In this document: positions 9,538-18,310 of the stretch, in pieces
How the letters are laid out: each line of letters begins with the position of its first letter
Position numbering within the stretch: position 1 is the stretch's first letter
Origin: Pseudomonadales bacterium
GTDB taxonomy: Bacteria > Pseudomonadota > Gammaproteobacteria > Pseudomonadales > UBA5518
Direction: 5' to 3'
NCBI GenBank assembly: GCA_022072145.1
Contig: JAJVIG010000022.1
Coordinates: 1 to 64,000 of the forward strand
DNA length: 64,000 nt
The notes under the pieces: generated by a model
Databases searched by the model: none
What the model was told of the DNA's origin: nothing
Seen by the model: only the letters and a program-made list of their open reading frames with translations
Position numbers and translations under genes: made by a program

Positions 9538-9556
9538 GCTGTCGGAGCCGTTTACA
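9538..9556 (+). promoter_or_regulatory. putative activator site GCTGTCGG-N4-GTTTACA
   Basis: Matches 6084-6102 at all 15 specified positions with the same spacing. Confidence 0.45.
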
Positions 9557-9621
9557 CATGGCATCTGTCGAAATGCTGCCGTTGTTTTGTAACGGTTTGA
9601 TCCGCAATTAATTTTTCCAAC

Positions 9622-9636
9622 TGGCACGAGCCATGC
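9622..9636 (+). promoter_or_regulatory. putative sigma54 promoter (-24/-12)
   Basis: TGGCACG-AGCC-ATGC(AA), close to TGGCACG-N4-TTGCA; upstream of PEP-CTERM CDS at 9723. Confidence 0.7.
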
Positions 9637-9722
9637 AAAGCGGCTTCCGGGTCCACCGTCCGGATGGATCGCATGGAAATGCATGCGCCGCGGCGCACCG
9701 TAACACTGCAAGGAGACTGCAC

Positions 9723-10430
9723 ATGAACGCACTCGCAAAAGGACTGCTGCCCGCCGTGCTGCTGGCGGCGGCCCCGCTGGCATTGGCCGCACCGCTGGAA
9801 ATCACGAACACCGCCCCGACCTGGACCAATGCGGTCGGTGGCAGCGGCATCGTGCTGAACGGCGTCAACGGGGACTTCACCGATGCACGCTGGGGAACCT
9901 CGACCGGCTCCGGCAAGAGCGGGCTCGGATTCGATCCGAGCAACCCGCCGGCGGCCAGCTATGCGCCGGACGTGCTGTTCAAGCTCGGTGACCTGCGTCA
10001 CTACAACAACCCGATCAGCTCCGGGACCGCGGCGGACTCGGTGGATCTGGACCTGCTGACCACCGTCACCGGTGCCTCGCCGTCGGGGCAGACGTTCAAG
10101 TTCCGCTTCCTGATCGACGAGACGCCGAACTCGCTACCGTGCACCTACACGTCTTCGACGCCCTGCGCCGACCAGATCACGTTCCAGAACCTCGACCTGA
10201 GCTCGGCGTTCAGCATCGGCGGCGTCGACTACACGCTGGCGCTGATCGGCTTCTCCTTCGATGGCCAGCAGATCAGTGACTCGTTCATTAGCCAGGAAGG
10301 TGGCACGAACACCATCGGGCTGTACGCGAAGTTCACCCAGGCCGAGGTGCCGGAGCCGGCGACGCTGGCGCTGTTCGGTCTGGGACTGGCCGGGTTGACG
10401 CTGGCGCGCCGCCGTTCGCCTGCTGCCTGA
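9723..10430 (+). CDS. PEP-CTERM protein, choice-of-anchor / THxN-like
   Basis: Signal peptide 'MNALAKGLLPAVLLAAAPLALAA'; 'DARWGTSTGSGKSGLGF', 'LGDLRHYNNPI'; C-terminus 'VPEPATLALFGLGLAGLTLARRRSPAA'. Confidence 0.92.
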   Translation: MNALAKGLLPAVLLAAAPLALAAPLEITNTAPTWTNAVGGSGIVLNGVNGDFTDARWGTSTGSGKSGLGFDPSNPPAASYAPDVLFKLGDLRHYNNPISSGTAADSVDLDLLTTVTGASPSGQTFKFRFLIDETPNSLPCTYTSSTPCADQITFQNLDLSSAFSIGGVDYTLALIGFSFDGQQISDSFISQEGGTNTIGLYAKFTQAEVPEPATLALFGLGLAGLTLARRRSPAA

Positions 10431-10447
10431 GGCGTACACGGCCACTT

Positions 10448-10476
10448 GCCGCGGGTCGGACGCTTCGGCCCGCGGC
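10448..10476 (+). terminator. intergenic hairpin, possible terminator
   Basis: GCCGCGGG...CCCGCGGC inverted repeat after the PEP-CTERM gene. Confidence 0.4.
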
Positions 10477-10515
10477 GCTTCTTGCGGTGCGCACCGGCGT
10501 CACTACAATGCGCCG

Positions 10516-11784
10516 ATGTCCGCGCCGCTGCCTCCGTCCAGCAACACCATCAACCTGCGCCGCCTGAACGGGCTGCGTCTGATCGTGCTCGCGGCCGAAA
10601 TGCTGCTGGCCGCGCTCGCCATCTACCGCTGGCAGCTGCCGCTGCCGGTGGCCCCGTTGCTGTGGCTGTTCGCGGCGGTGACCGTGGTCGCCGCAGTGAC
10701 CGCGTTGCGCCTGCGCTGGCGGTTCGCGGTGGCGGACGCGGAGCTGTTCCTGCACCTCACGCTCGAGGTGGGCGCACTCACCGTGCTGCTGTATCTGACC
10801 GGCGGTGTCGCGAATCCCTTCGCGCCGTTCTACCTGCTGCCGCTGACACTGACCGCGGTCTCGCTGCCCGGCGGCTACGCGTGGGCAATGGTCGCGGCGA
10901 CGATGAGCTGTTACGCGCTGCTCAGCTACGTCCACCTGCCGCTGCCCGCGGTGCATGCGGGCCACGGCGGTGCGACGGTGGGGCTGCACGAGCTGGGGAT
11001 GTGGATCGGTTTCACCTTCAGCGCCTTGTTGATCGCCGGCTTCGGCGTGCAGATGGGCCGCTCGGTGCGTGACCGCGACCGCATGATCGCCGCCCTGCAC
11101 GAACAGCAGCTGCAGCAGGACCACGTGCTCGCGCTGGGCACGCTGGCCGCCGGCGCCGCGCACGAACTGGGCACCCCGCTGGCGACGCTGGCCGTGGTGC
11201 TGAAGGACGTGGAGCCCGGCGAGACGATCGATCGCGACCGGCTCGATCTGCTGCGCGCGCAGGTCGGGCGCTGCAAGCAGATCCTCGGCTCGCTGGCCGC
11301 CACCGCCGGCGACTGGCGCGCGGAATCCGGCACCGCGATCGGACTCGAGGCCTGGCTGCAGGCGCTGCTCGCGCGCTGGCGCGCCGATCGTCCGGAGGTG
11401 CGCGTCGAGGCCGTGCTCGAGGGACCGCGGCCGGCGCCGCGGCTGGTGATCGAGCAGACGCTGGAGCATGCGCTGACGAACATCCTCAACAACGCCGCCG
11501 ACGCCTCGCCGCAGGCCGTCGCCGTCAGTGCACGCTGGGACCGTGACGAACTGCTGCTCGAGGTCTGCGACTACGGCAGCGGGCTCGCGCCCGGCATCCA
11601 CGGCATGCTCGGCACCGCGGGTGTCAGCACCAAGCAGGAGGGGATGGGGCTGGGCCTGTTCCTGACGTTCCACACGCTGCGGCGCTTCGGCGGCGAGGCG
11701 CAGCTGTTCGATCGCGACGGCGGCGGCACGCGCTGCCGGGTGCGTCTGCCGCTCGCCGCCTTGCGGATTCCCGATGGACACTGA
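10516..11784 (+). CDS. regB: RegB/PrrB-type redox sensor histidine kinase
   Basis: 422 aa; multi-TM N-terminus with 'GGVANPF' (RegB GGxxNPF motif), H-box 'AAGAAHELGTPLATLAVVL', ATPase 'GMGLGLFL'. Confidence 0.93.
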   Translation: MSAPLPPSSNTINLRRLNGLRLIVLAAEMLLAALAIYRWQLPLPVAPLLWLFAAVTVVAAVTALRLRWRFAVADAELFLHLTLEVGALTVLLYLTGGVANPFAPFYLLPLTLTAVSLPGGYAWAMVAATMSCYALLSYVHLPLPAVHAGHGGATVGLHELGMWIGFTFSALLIAGFGVQMGRSVRDRDRMIAALHEQQLQQDHVLALGTLAAGAAHELGTPLATLAVVLKDVEPGETIDRDRLDLLRAQVGRCKQILGSLAATAGDWRAESGTAIGLEAWLQALLARWRADRPEVRVEAVLEGPRPAPRLVIEQTLEHALTNILNNAADASPQAVAVSARWDRDELLLEVCDYGSGLAPGIHGMLGTAGVSTKQEGMGLGLFLTFHTLRRFGGEAQLFDRDGGGTRCRVRLPLAALRIPDGH

Positions 11785-12328
11785 AGAGACCGCTCTCGAA
11801 CGACCGAGCCTGCTGATCGTCGACGACGACGAGGTGTTCGCATCCGTGCTCGCGCAGGCGTTCCGCCGCCGCGGCTACGCGGTGCGCGTCGCGCACGACG
11901 CCGAGGCGGGAATCGCGTGTGCGCGCGAGGAATCGCCCGAGTACGCGGTGGTCGACCTGCGCATGCCCGGACCGTCGGGGCTCGAGCTGGTGCGCATTCT
12001 GAAGGAGCTCGACGAGAACACGCGCATCGTGATGCTGACCGGCTACGCGTCGATCGCGACCGCGGTCGAGGCGATCAAGCTCGGCGCGGTGCACTACCTC
12101 GCCAAGCCCGCCGATGCCGACGAGATCCAGTCCGCCTTCCATCGCGACGAGGGTGATACGGGCATCGACGTGCCCGAGCGGCCGCTGTCGGTGAACCGCC
12201 TCGAGTGGGAGCACATCCAGAAGGTGCTGCAGGAGTGCGACGGCAACGTGTCGGAGACGGCGCGTCGCCTGAACATGCACCGGCGCACGCTGCAGCGCAA
12301 ATTGCAGAAACGTCCCGTGCGCAGTTGA
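11774..12328 (+). CDS. regA: RegA/PrrA/ActR-type response regulator
   Basis: 184 aa; receiver 'LLIVDDDEVF', 'VVDLRMPGPSGLELV'; Fis-type HTH 'VLQECDGNVSETARRLNMHRRTLQRKL'; overlaps regB 3' end. Confidence 0.94.
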   Translation: MDTEETALERPSLLIVDDDEVFASVLAQAFRRRGYAVRVAHDAEAGIACAREESPEYAVVDLRMPGPSGLELVRILKELDENTRIVMLTGYASIATAVEAIKLGAVHYLAKPADADEIQSAFHRDEGDTGIDVPERPLSVNRLEWEHIQKVLQECDGNVSETARRLNMHRRTLQRKLQKRPVRS

Positions 12329-12417
12329 GCCGCACTGCGGCGCGACATTATGCCGCATTCCCGCGGCCTCCTTTTACGGTGAGACTTGCGGCCTTTTTCG
12401 ACGGCCGGGGAATCGCC

Positions 12418-14670
12418 ATGCAATTGAAGCGTCTCACTTTTCTGATCGCACTCGTCCATGCCACGGGGGCCTGGGCCGACGATGCCGCGCCGGCACACGG
12501 ACTCGAGGAGGTGCTGGTGCGTGGCACGCGCATCGAGTTGCCGCAGGCGGTGGGCGCCTACAGCGTCGACGGCGCAGCGCTGGCGCGCATGCGCGCCTCC
12601 TCGAGCGACAGCGCGAAGATGCTGCAGAACGTGCCCGGGGTGCATGCGTACGGGGCCGGCGGCGTCTCCAGCCTGCCGAGCGTGCACGGGCTGGCCGATG
12701 ACCGGCTGCGCATCAAGGTCGACGGCATGGATCTGATCGCCTCCTGCCCCAATCACATGAACCCGGCGCTGTCGTACCTCGATCCGGCGCAGATCGGCAC
12801 GCTGCAGGTCTACGCCGGCATCGCGCCGGTCAGCATGGGCGGCGACAGCATCGGCGCGACGATCGTCGCCGAGACGGCCGTGCCGCTGTTCGCCGCGCCC
12901 GGGCAGGGCGCGCTGCTCACCGGCGAGGCGGGCGCCTTCTATCGCAGCAACGGTGACGCGAAGACCGCGAACCTGGCCGCGACCTGGGCCAGCAGCACGG
13001 TCTCGCTGAGTTATACCGGTGCCACCTCGCAGGCGGACAACTACGACGCCGGTGACGCGTTCAAGACCACCCGCGAAACCGGCCGCCCCGGCCACACGCT
13101 GGATCTCGACGAAGTCGGTTCCTCGGCGTGGGAAACGCGCAACCACACGCTGGGTGTCGCGGTGAAGAACGATCGCCACCTGCTGCAGGCGAGCTTCGGC
13201 TACCAGGACATGCCCTACCAGCTCTATCCGAACCAGCGCATGGACCTGCTCGACAACGAGCAGAAGCGCGTGAACCTGCGCTATCTCGGCCAGTTCGACG
13301 GGGTGGCGGTCGAGGCACGTGCGTACCGCGAGACGGTCGACCATTTCATGGATTTCGGCGACGACAAGCGCTTCTGGTACGGCTCGAATTCCGGCGCCGG
13401 CACGCCGTGCTCGCCGGTCCGCTTCCACGGCGATCCGCTCGGCACCTGCGCCGGCGGCATGCCGATGTACACCGGGAGCGAGACGGTCGGGGCGTTGCTG
13501 CGCGCCGACCTCACGCTGTCGCCCGAGGATCTGCTGCGCGTCGGCGCCGAGTACCAGTCCTACGAACTCGACGACTGGTGGCCGGCTTCCGGTGGCGGCA
13601 TGGGGCCGGGTACCTTCTGGAACATCCGCGACGGCGAACGCGAGCGCAAGGCGCTGTTCGCCGAATGGGAATCGCGTTTCGCGACGGCGTGGACCGCATC
13701 GCTGGGAGTGCGCTACGAGCGCGTGGGCACCGACGCCGGCGACGCGCAGGGCTACAGCACTGCGGTGATGGCGCCCGGTGCGCAGTACGCCGACAGCACG
13801 CGCTTCAACGCGCTCGACCACGCGCGCAACGACGACAACTGGGACCTCGCTGCACTGGCGCGTCATGTGGCGTCGGAGCGGCTCGAGATCGAGTTCGGCT
13901 ACGCGCACAAGGTGCGCTCGCCGAACCTCTACGAGCGCTACACCTGGTCCACCTGGGCGATGGCGGCGACGATGAACAACTTCGTCGGCGACGGCAACGG
14001 CTACGTGGGCAATCCGGCGCTCGATCCGGAGCAGGCTGATACGCTGTCGGCGGCGCTCGACTGGCATTCGGCCGATCGCAGCCGCCAGCTGCGCGTCACG
14101 CCGTTCTACACCCGCGTCGACGACTACATCGACGCGGTCGCGCGCCCCGGCTTTCTGGTCGACCGCTTCAACGTGCTCGACTTCGCGAACCAGGAAGCGC
14201 GGCTCTACGGCGTCGACGTATACGGGCGCACGCCGATCGCGCGCACCGGGGCCGGTGAGGTGGGTCTCGAGGTGCTGCTGAACTACACCGACGGCGAGAA
14301 CCGCGACAGCGGCGACGATCTCTACAACATCATGCCGCTGAACGCGAAGATCATGCTGACGCACCGGCTGGGACGCTGGGACAACGCGCTCGAACTGGTC
14401 GTGGTCGACGGCAAGGACGAGGTGTCGGACGTGCGCAACGAGATCGCCACCGGCAGCTACGAGCTGGTGAACCTGAACCTCGGCTACAACTGGGCGCGCG
14501 TGCGCGTCGACTTCGCGGTCGAGAACGTGTTCGACGAGTTCTACTCGCTGCCGCTGGGCGGGGCGTACATCGGCCAGGGCACGACGATGAGCATGAACGG
14601 CGTGCCGTGGGGAATCGCGGTGCCGGGCATGGGCCGCTCGTTCAACGCCGGCGTCACGCTGCGGTTCTGA
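12418..14670 (+). CDS. oprC: TonB-dependent outer membrane receptor, OprC/NosA-type copper receptor
   Basis: Signal peptide from ATG 12418; plug 'GLEEVLVRGTRI', 'LPSVHGLADDRLRIKVDGMDL'; CPNHM (12745-12759) and HFM (13342-13350) fit the OprC CxxxM-HxM copper site. Confidence 0.85.
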   Translation: MQLKRLTFLIALVHATGAWADDAAPAHGLEEVLVRGTRIELPQAVGAYSVDGAALARMRASSSDSAKMLQNVPGVHAYGAGGVSSLPSVHGLADDRLRIKVDGMDLIASCPNHMNPALSYLDPAQIGTLQVYAGIAPVSMGGDSIGATIVAETAVPLFAAPGQGALLTGEAGAFYRSNGDAKTANLAATWASSTVSLSYTGATSQADNYDAGDAFKTTRETGRPGHTLDLDEVGSSAWETRNHTLGVAVKNDRHLLQASFGYQDMPYQLYPNQRMDLLDNEQKRVNLRYLGQFDGVAVEARAYRETVDHFMDFGDDKRFWYGSNSGAGTPCSPVRFHGDPLGTCAGGMPMYTGSETVGALLRADLTLSPEDLLRVGAEYQSYELDDWWPASGGGMGPGTFWNIRDGERERKALFAEWESRFATAWTASLGVRYERVGTDAGDAQGYSTAVMAPGAQYADSTRFNALDHARNDDNWDLAALARHVASERLEIEFGYAHKVRSPNLYERYTWSTWAMAATMNNFVGDGNGYVGNPALDPEQADTLSAALDWHSADRSRQLRVTPFYTRVDDYIDAVARPGFLVDRFNVLDFANQEARLYGVDVYGRTPIARTGAGEVGLEVLLNYTDGENRDSGDDLYNIMPLNAKIMLTHRLGRWDNALELVVVDGKDEVSDVRNEIATGSYELVNLNLGYNWARVRVDFAVENVFDEFYSLPLGGAYIGQGTTMSMNGVPWGIAVPGMGRSFNAGVTLRF

Positions 14671-14768
14671 GGCCGCGAACACGAATTACCGGTTCGCAAT
14701 GAAGCCGGTCGATGCCCGGTCGTTGTGCTAGCCTCGCGGCTTCGACACGACGACCGGAGACATCGATC

Positions 14769-16508
14769 ATGAACACCGACGCGAGCCATCGCCCCGACGG
14801 GGGCGAACTGCTGGCGCGCACACTCGCCGCCGCGGGCGTGGAGCACGTCTTCGCGCTGCACGGCGGGCATCTGGAGGCGTTCTGGCAGGGCTGCGTGCGC
14901 CACGGCCTGCAGCTCACCGACTTCCGCCACGAGGCATCGGCCGGACACGCGGCCGACGCCTACGCGCGCACCACCGGGCGCCTCGGCGTCTGCGTGATCA
15001 CCTCGGGGCCGGGGTTCACCAACGCGATCACCGCCATCGCCAACGCCTACCTCGACGGCATCCCGGTGCTGTTCATCGTCAGCTCGCCGCCGCTGCGCGA
15101 CGCCGAGACCAACCCGTTGCAGGGCGGCATCGACCAGATCGCGATGGCGCTGCCGAGCGTGAAGTGGGCGCACCGCGTCACCCACACCGAGCGCATTCCC
15201 GAACTCGCGGCGCAGGCCGTGCGCACCTGCCTGAACGGACGGCCCGGCCCGGTGCTGTTCGAGGTGCCGATCGACGTGCTGCACATCCCGGTCGCGGAGC
15301 AGCTGGTGCAGCCGGCTTTCGGCCTCGGCGTGCGCACCGCGCCGGCGCCGGCGCCGCGGGACGTGGACGCGATCATCGCGATGCTGCGCGCGGCCGAGCG
15401 CCCGGCGCTGTTCGTCGGCAACGGCATCCGCCTGAGCGGGGCCGAGGCCGAACTGCGCCGCTTCGCCGAGGCGAGCGGGATCCCGGTTTTCTGCGGCGGC
15501 CACGGCTACGGCGCACTGCCCTACGACCATCCGCTGTACGGCAAGGACCTCGCGCTGCTGTCGCTGCTCGCGATGATGGGCCAGCCCGGGGTGGACGCGC
15601 TGCTGGTGGTCGGGGCGCGCTTCGGCATGTTCAGCGGCGGACGCCTCGGCACGCCGGTGGCGCCGGGCGTGCCGATCGCGCAGATCGACCTGCACGCGCC
15701 CGAGATCGGACGCCTGCGCGAGGTGAGCATCCCGGTGCTCGCCGATGCGCGCGAGGCACTGCGGGCGCTCGCCGACGCCGCCGCCACGGTCGAGTGGCCC
15801 GACCGTTCGGCGTGGGCCGCGACCGCCACCGGGCTCAAGCACTTCGCCGCCCAGCTGTATGGCACGCCGGATCCGGATGCCACGCCGGTACACCCGTACC
15901 ATGCGGTCGCCGCGATCGCCGAGGCCGCGCCGCCGGATGCGATCTACGTGGTCGATGGTGGCGAGGCGTCCGCGTGGAGCCACATGGTGCTGCGCGCCAG
16001 CGCCTCGTGGCAGCTGATCGGTGCCGGCTATCACGGCTGCCTGGGTGTCGGACCGGGGATGGCGATCGGTGCCGCGATCGCGCACCCGGACAAACGGGTG
16101 CTGCAGATCACCGGCGACGGCGCGATCGGCTTCCACATCCAGGAATTCGAGACCATGGCGCGCCACGGGCTGCCGGTGGTCACGGTGATCCTGAACAACC
16201 GGCTGTGGGGCATGTCGGCGCACGGGCAGGACCTCGTGTATGGACGCGAGCGGCGCGTGATCTGCGCGCTGCCGGACACGCCGTACGAGGCGGTCGCGGC
16301 GGCGTTCGGCTGTCACGGCGAGCGCGTCGAGCGGTTGACGGAGCTGGCGCCGGCGCTGCAGCGGGCGCTGGCCTCGGGGCGGCCGGCGTGCATCAACGTG
16401 CTGATCGACCCGGACGAGATGCACCCGAGCATGCCGGCGATGGTCGGTGCCGACAACCCGGCCGACAACGAGATCATGATCCCGTACTACGACAATATCC
16501 GGCTCTGA
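14769..16508 (+). CDS. thiamine pyrophosphate-dependent enzyme (acetolactate synthase-like)
   Basis: ~579 aa from ATG 14769; 'ALHGGHLEAFWQ', 'DFRHEASAGHAADAYARTTG', 'GDGAIGFHIQEFETMARHGLPVVTVILNN'. Confidence 0.9.
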   Translation: MNTDASHRPDGGELLARTLAAAGVEHVFALHGGHLEAFWQGCVRHGLQLTDFRHEASAGHAADAYARTTGRLGVCVITSGPGFTNAITAIANAYLDGIPVLFIVSSPPLRDAETNPLQGGIDQIAMALPSVKWAHRVTHTERIPELAAQAVRTCLNGRPGPVLFEVPIDVLHIPVAEQLVQPAFGLGVRTAPAPAPRDVDAIIAMLRAAERPALFVGNGIRLSGAEAELRRFAEASGIPVFCGGHGYGALPYDHPLYGKDLALLSLLAMMGQPGVDALLVVGARFGMFSGGRLGTPVAPGVPIAQIDLHAPEIGRLREVSIPVLADAREALRALADAAATVEWPDRSAWAATATGLKHFAAQLYGTPDPDATPVHPYHAVAAIAEAAPPDAIYVVDGGEASAWSHMVLRASASWQLIGAGYHGCLGVGPGMAIGAAIAHPDKRVLQITGDGAIGFHIQEFETMARHGLPVVTVILNNRLWGMSAHGQDLVYGRERRVICALPDTPYEAVAAAFGCHGERVERLTELAPALQRALASGRPACINVLIDPDEMHPSMPAMVGADNPADNEIMIPYYDNIRL

Positions 16509-16520
16509 GGCGTCGCGGCC

Positions 16521-17366
16521 ATGCAGCCCGATGGTCCAGCGCTCGCGGGGCGTAGCGTGCTGCTCACCGGAGCCAGCGGGGGCATCGGTGCCGCCACGGC
16601 GCGACTGCTCGCCGGCGCGGGTGCGCGGCTCGCGCTGTTCGACCGCGACGAGGCGGCGTTGCAGGCGTTGGCGGCCAGTCTGCCGGGTGCCTCGGCCCAT
16701 TTCGCATTGGCACTGGACCTGCGCGACGATGCGGCGTTGGCAGCCGCGGTCGGGCAGGTGCTGGAACGCTTTGGTGCGGTCGACGTGCTGATCAACAACG
16801 CCGGCGTGCTGATCGGCGGACATGCCGAGCAGGGTTCGGCCGAGAGCGTGCGCGAGCTCATCGACTGCAACCTGTACGTGCCGATCCGTCTGTGCCAGCT
16901 GCTGGTGCCCGCGATGCGCGCGCGCGGCAGCGGCCACGTCGTGAACCTGGTCTCGGCCGCGGCGCTGCTGGCGGTGCCCGGTTTCGCGATCTACGGCGCG
17001 AGCAAGACGGGGCTCCACACGTTCAGCCGCGTGCTGCGGCGCGAACTCGCGGGCAGCGGGGTGCGCGTCACGACGCTGTGCCCGGGCGCCACGCGCAGCC
17101 CGATGACGCACGCGATGGACGAGGCCGGCGGCGCGCCCGGCGCCGAGGCGCAGCACGACGTCGAGCTCCCGGCCCGCGCGCTGCTCGCCGCGCTGCTCGA
17201 TCCGCGCGACGAGGTCTTCGTGACGCGACGCCCGCGCGGGCAGGCGCTCGCGCTGCTGCTCGAGCGCGTGTGGCCGCGGTTGCTGGACCGGATGTGGGCA
17301 CGTCGCTGCGACGAGCAACACTACCGGGTCGCGGCCCGCGGCGGGCGCCGCGGCCGGCCCGACTGA
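16521..17366 (+). CDS. SDR family oxidoreductase
   Basis: 281 aa; 'VLLTGASGGIGAATARLL', 'DVLINNAGVL', 'YGASKTGLHTF'. Confidence 0.9.
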   Translation: MQPDGPALAGRSVLLTGASGGIGAATARLLAGAGARLALFDRDEAALQALAASLPGASAHFALALDLRDDAALAAAVGQVLERFGAVDVLINNAGVLIGGHAEQGSAESVRELIDCNLYVPIRLCQLLVPAMRARGSGHVVNLVSAAALLAVPGFAIYGASKTGLHTFSRVLRRELAGSGVRVTTLCPGATRSPMTHAMDEAGGAPGAEAQHDVELPARALLAALLDPRDEVFVTRRPRGQALALLLERVWPRLLDRMWARRCDEQHYRVAARGGRRGRPD

Positions 17367-17558
17367 GGCGCTCGCCCCGCGGGGCACGGTCCCGCACGCT
17401 CGCGTTCGATTGCGCTCCCGAACTCTTCCGCGAGCATGGATCCTGCCTGCGAGCGTCTAATTGTGCTTGAATCGGCATTCGAGGATCGGGGAACGCAGGG
17501 CACGGGGTTGGCTCGACACTGCGTGCGTCGCGGTCCCCTGCGTATTCTTAAGGACTAC

Positions 17559-18086
17559 GTGCCCGTGTCGAAGCTGGTCGATCAAATCCGTGAAGCACTG
17601 ACGGTGTTTGCCGACATCGGCACCCGTCCGGCGTTGATCGGTGGACTCGCACTGGCGGCGCACGACGTGGTCCGTGCGACCCAGGACGTGGACTTCCTGG
17701 TGGATGCCGATGACGCGGATCGACTGCATGACGCGCTGCTGTCGCTTGGATACATCTGCATTCACCGCAGCGAGGATGCGGCGAACTACGTGCGCCATGA
17801 CGAGAGGCTCGATTTCCTGTATGCGCATCGGCCCATTGCCCGTCGATTGCTGGCAGAGGCCGATGAGCGTGACACGCCGCTCGGTCCGGTGCGTGTGATC
17901 AGTGTCGAGGGTCTGATTGCGTTCAAACTGCAGGCATACGTCAATGATCCCCGGCGCACGCGGGACATGGACGACATCCGCGCCTTGCTACGTGCCAACC
18001 ATGACCTGAACAGGAAAGAGCTAAGGGAGTATTTCGTCCTGTTCCAGCGCGAGGAGCTGTTAGATGAACTCGTTGCCGGTTCCTGA
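17559..18086 (+). CDS. nucleotidyltransferase, AbiEii/AbiGii-toxin-like fold
   Basis: 'ALIGGLALAAHDVVRATQDVDFLVD' (GG...DxD nucleotidyltransferase core); 'ISVEGLIAFKLQAYVNDPRRTRDMDDIRALL'. GTG start at 17559 with AAGGA upstream preferred over 17436. Confidence 0.75.
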   Translation: MPVSKLVDQIREALTVFADIGTRPALIGGLALAAHDVVRATQDVDFLVDADDADRLHDALLSLGYICIHRSEDAANYVRHDERLDFLYAHRPIARRLLAEADERDTPLGPVRVISVEGLIAFKLQAYVNDPRRTRDMDDIRALLRANHDLNRKELREYFVLFQREELLDELVAGS

Positions 18087-18258
18087 CGTCCCTGAGGGCG
18101 AGGTCGTGCTGGTGGCCGAAGGCGGCGTGCCTTGCGCGCGGGTGAACCGTGACGATCCCATCGCGCAATGGGTGGCGCTGATGGAGGTGGTCGAAATGTT
18201 GTGTCCGCAGTGGCCCGTGCGCGAACAGCTGGCGAAGGGTGAGTCTTTCAGGTTGTGA
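18064..18258 (+). CDS. small conserved-hypothetical-like protein (64 aa), overlapping the nucleotidyltransferase gene
   Basis: ATG within the 3' end of the upstream CDS (23-bp overlap), same strand; GAGGAG upstream. Confidence 0.55.
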   Translation: MNSLPVPDVPEGEVVLVAEGGVPCARVNRDDPIAQWVALMEVVEMLCPQWPVREQLAKGESFRL

Positions 18259-18310
18259 CGCGCTGATCCTGCCTGCGGAAAACGAACACGTCGGCCCGCT
18301 CGCGGCGCGC

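Noticed and set aside
12094-14682. 862-aa minus-strand ORF opposite the TonB/OprC-like receptor
   Set aside because: Low-complexity Arg/His/Val/Ala product typical of the antisense frame of a GC-rich gene; the plus-strand receptor is clearly coding.
14541-17387. 948-aa minus-strand ORF opposite the TPP enzyme and SDR
   Set aside because: Antisense GC-rich shadow spanning two well-supported plus-strand genes; no recognisable domain.
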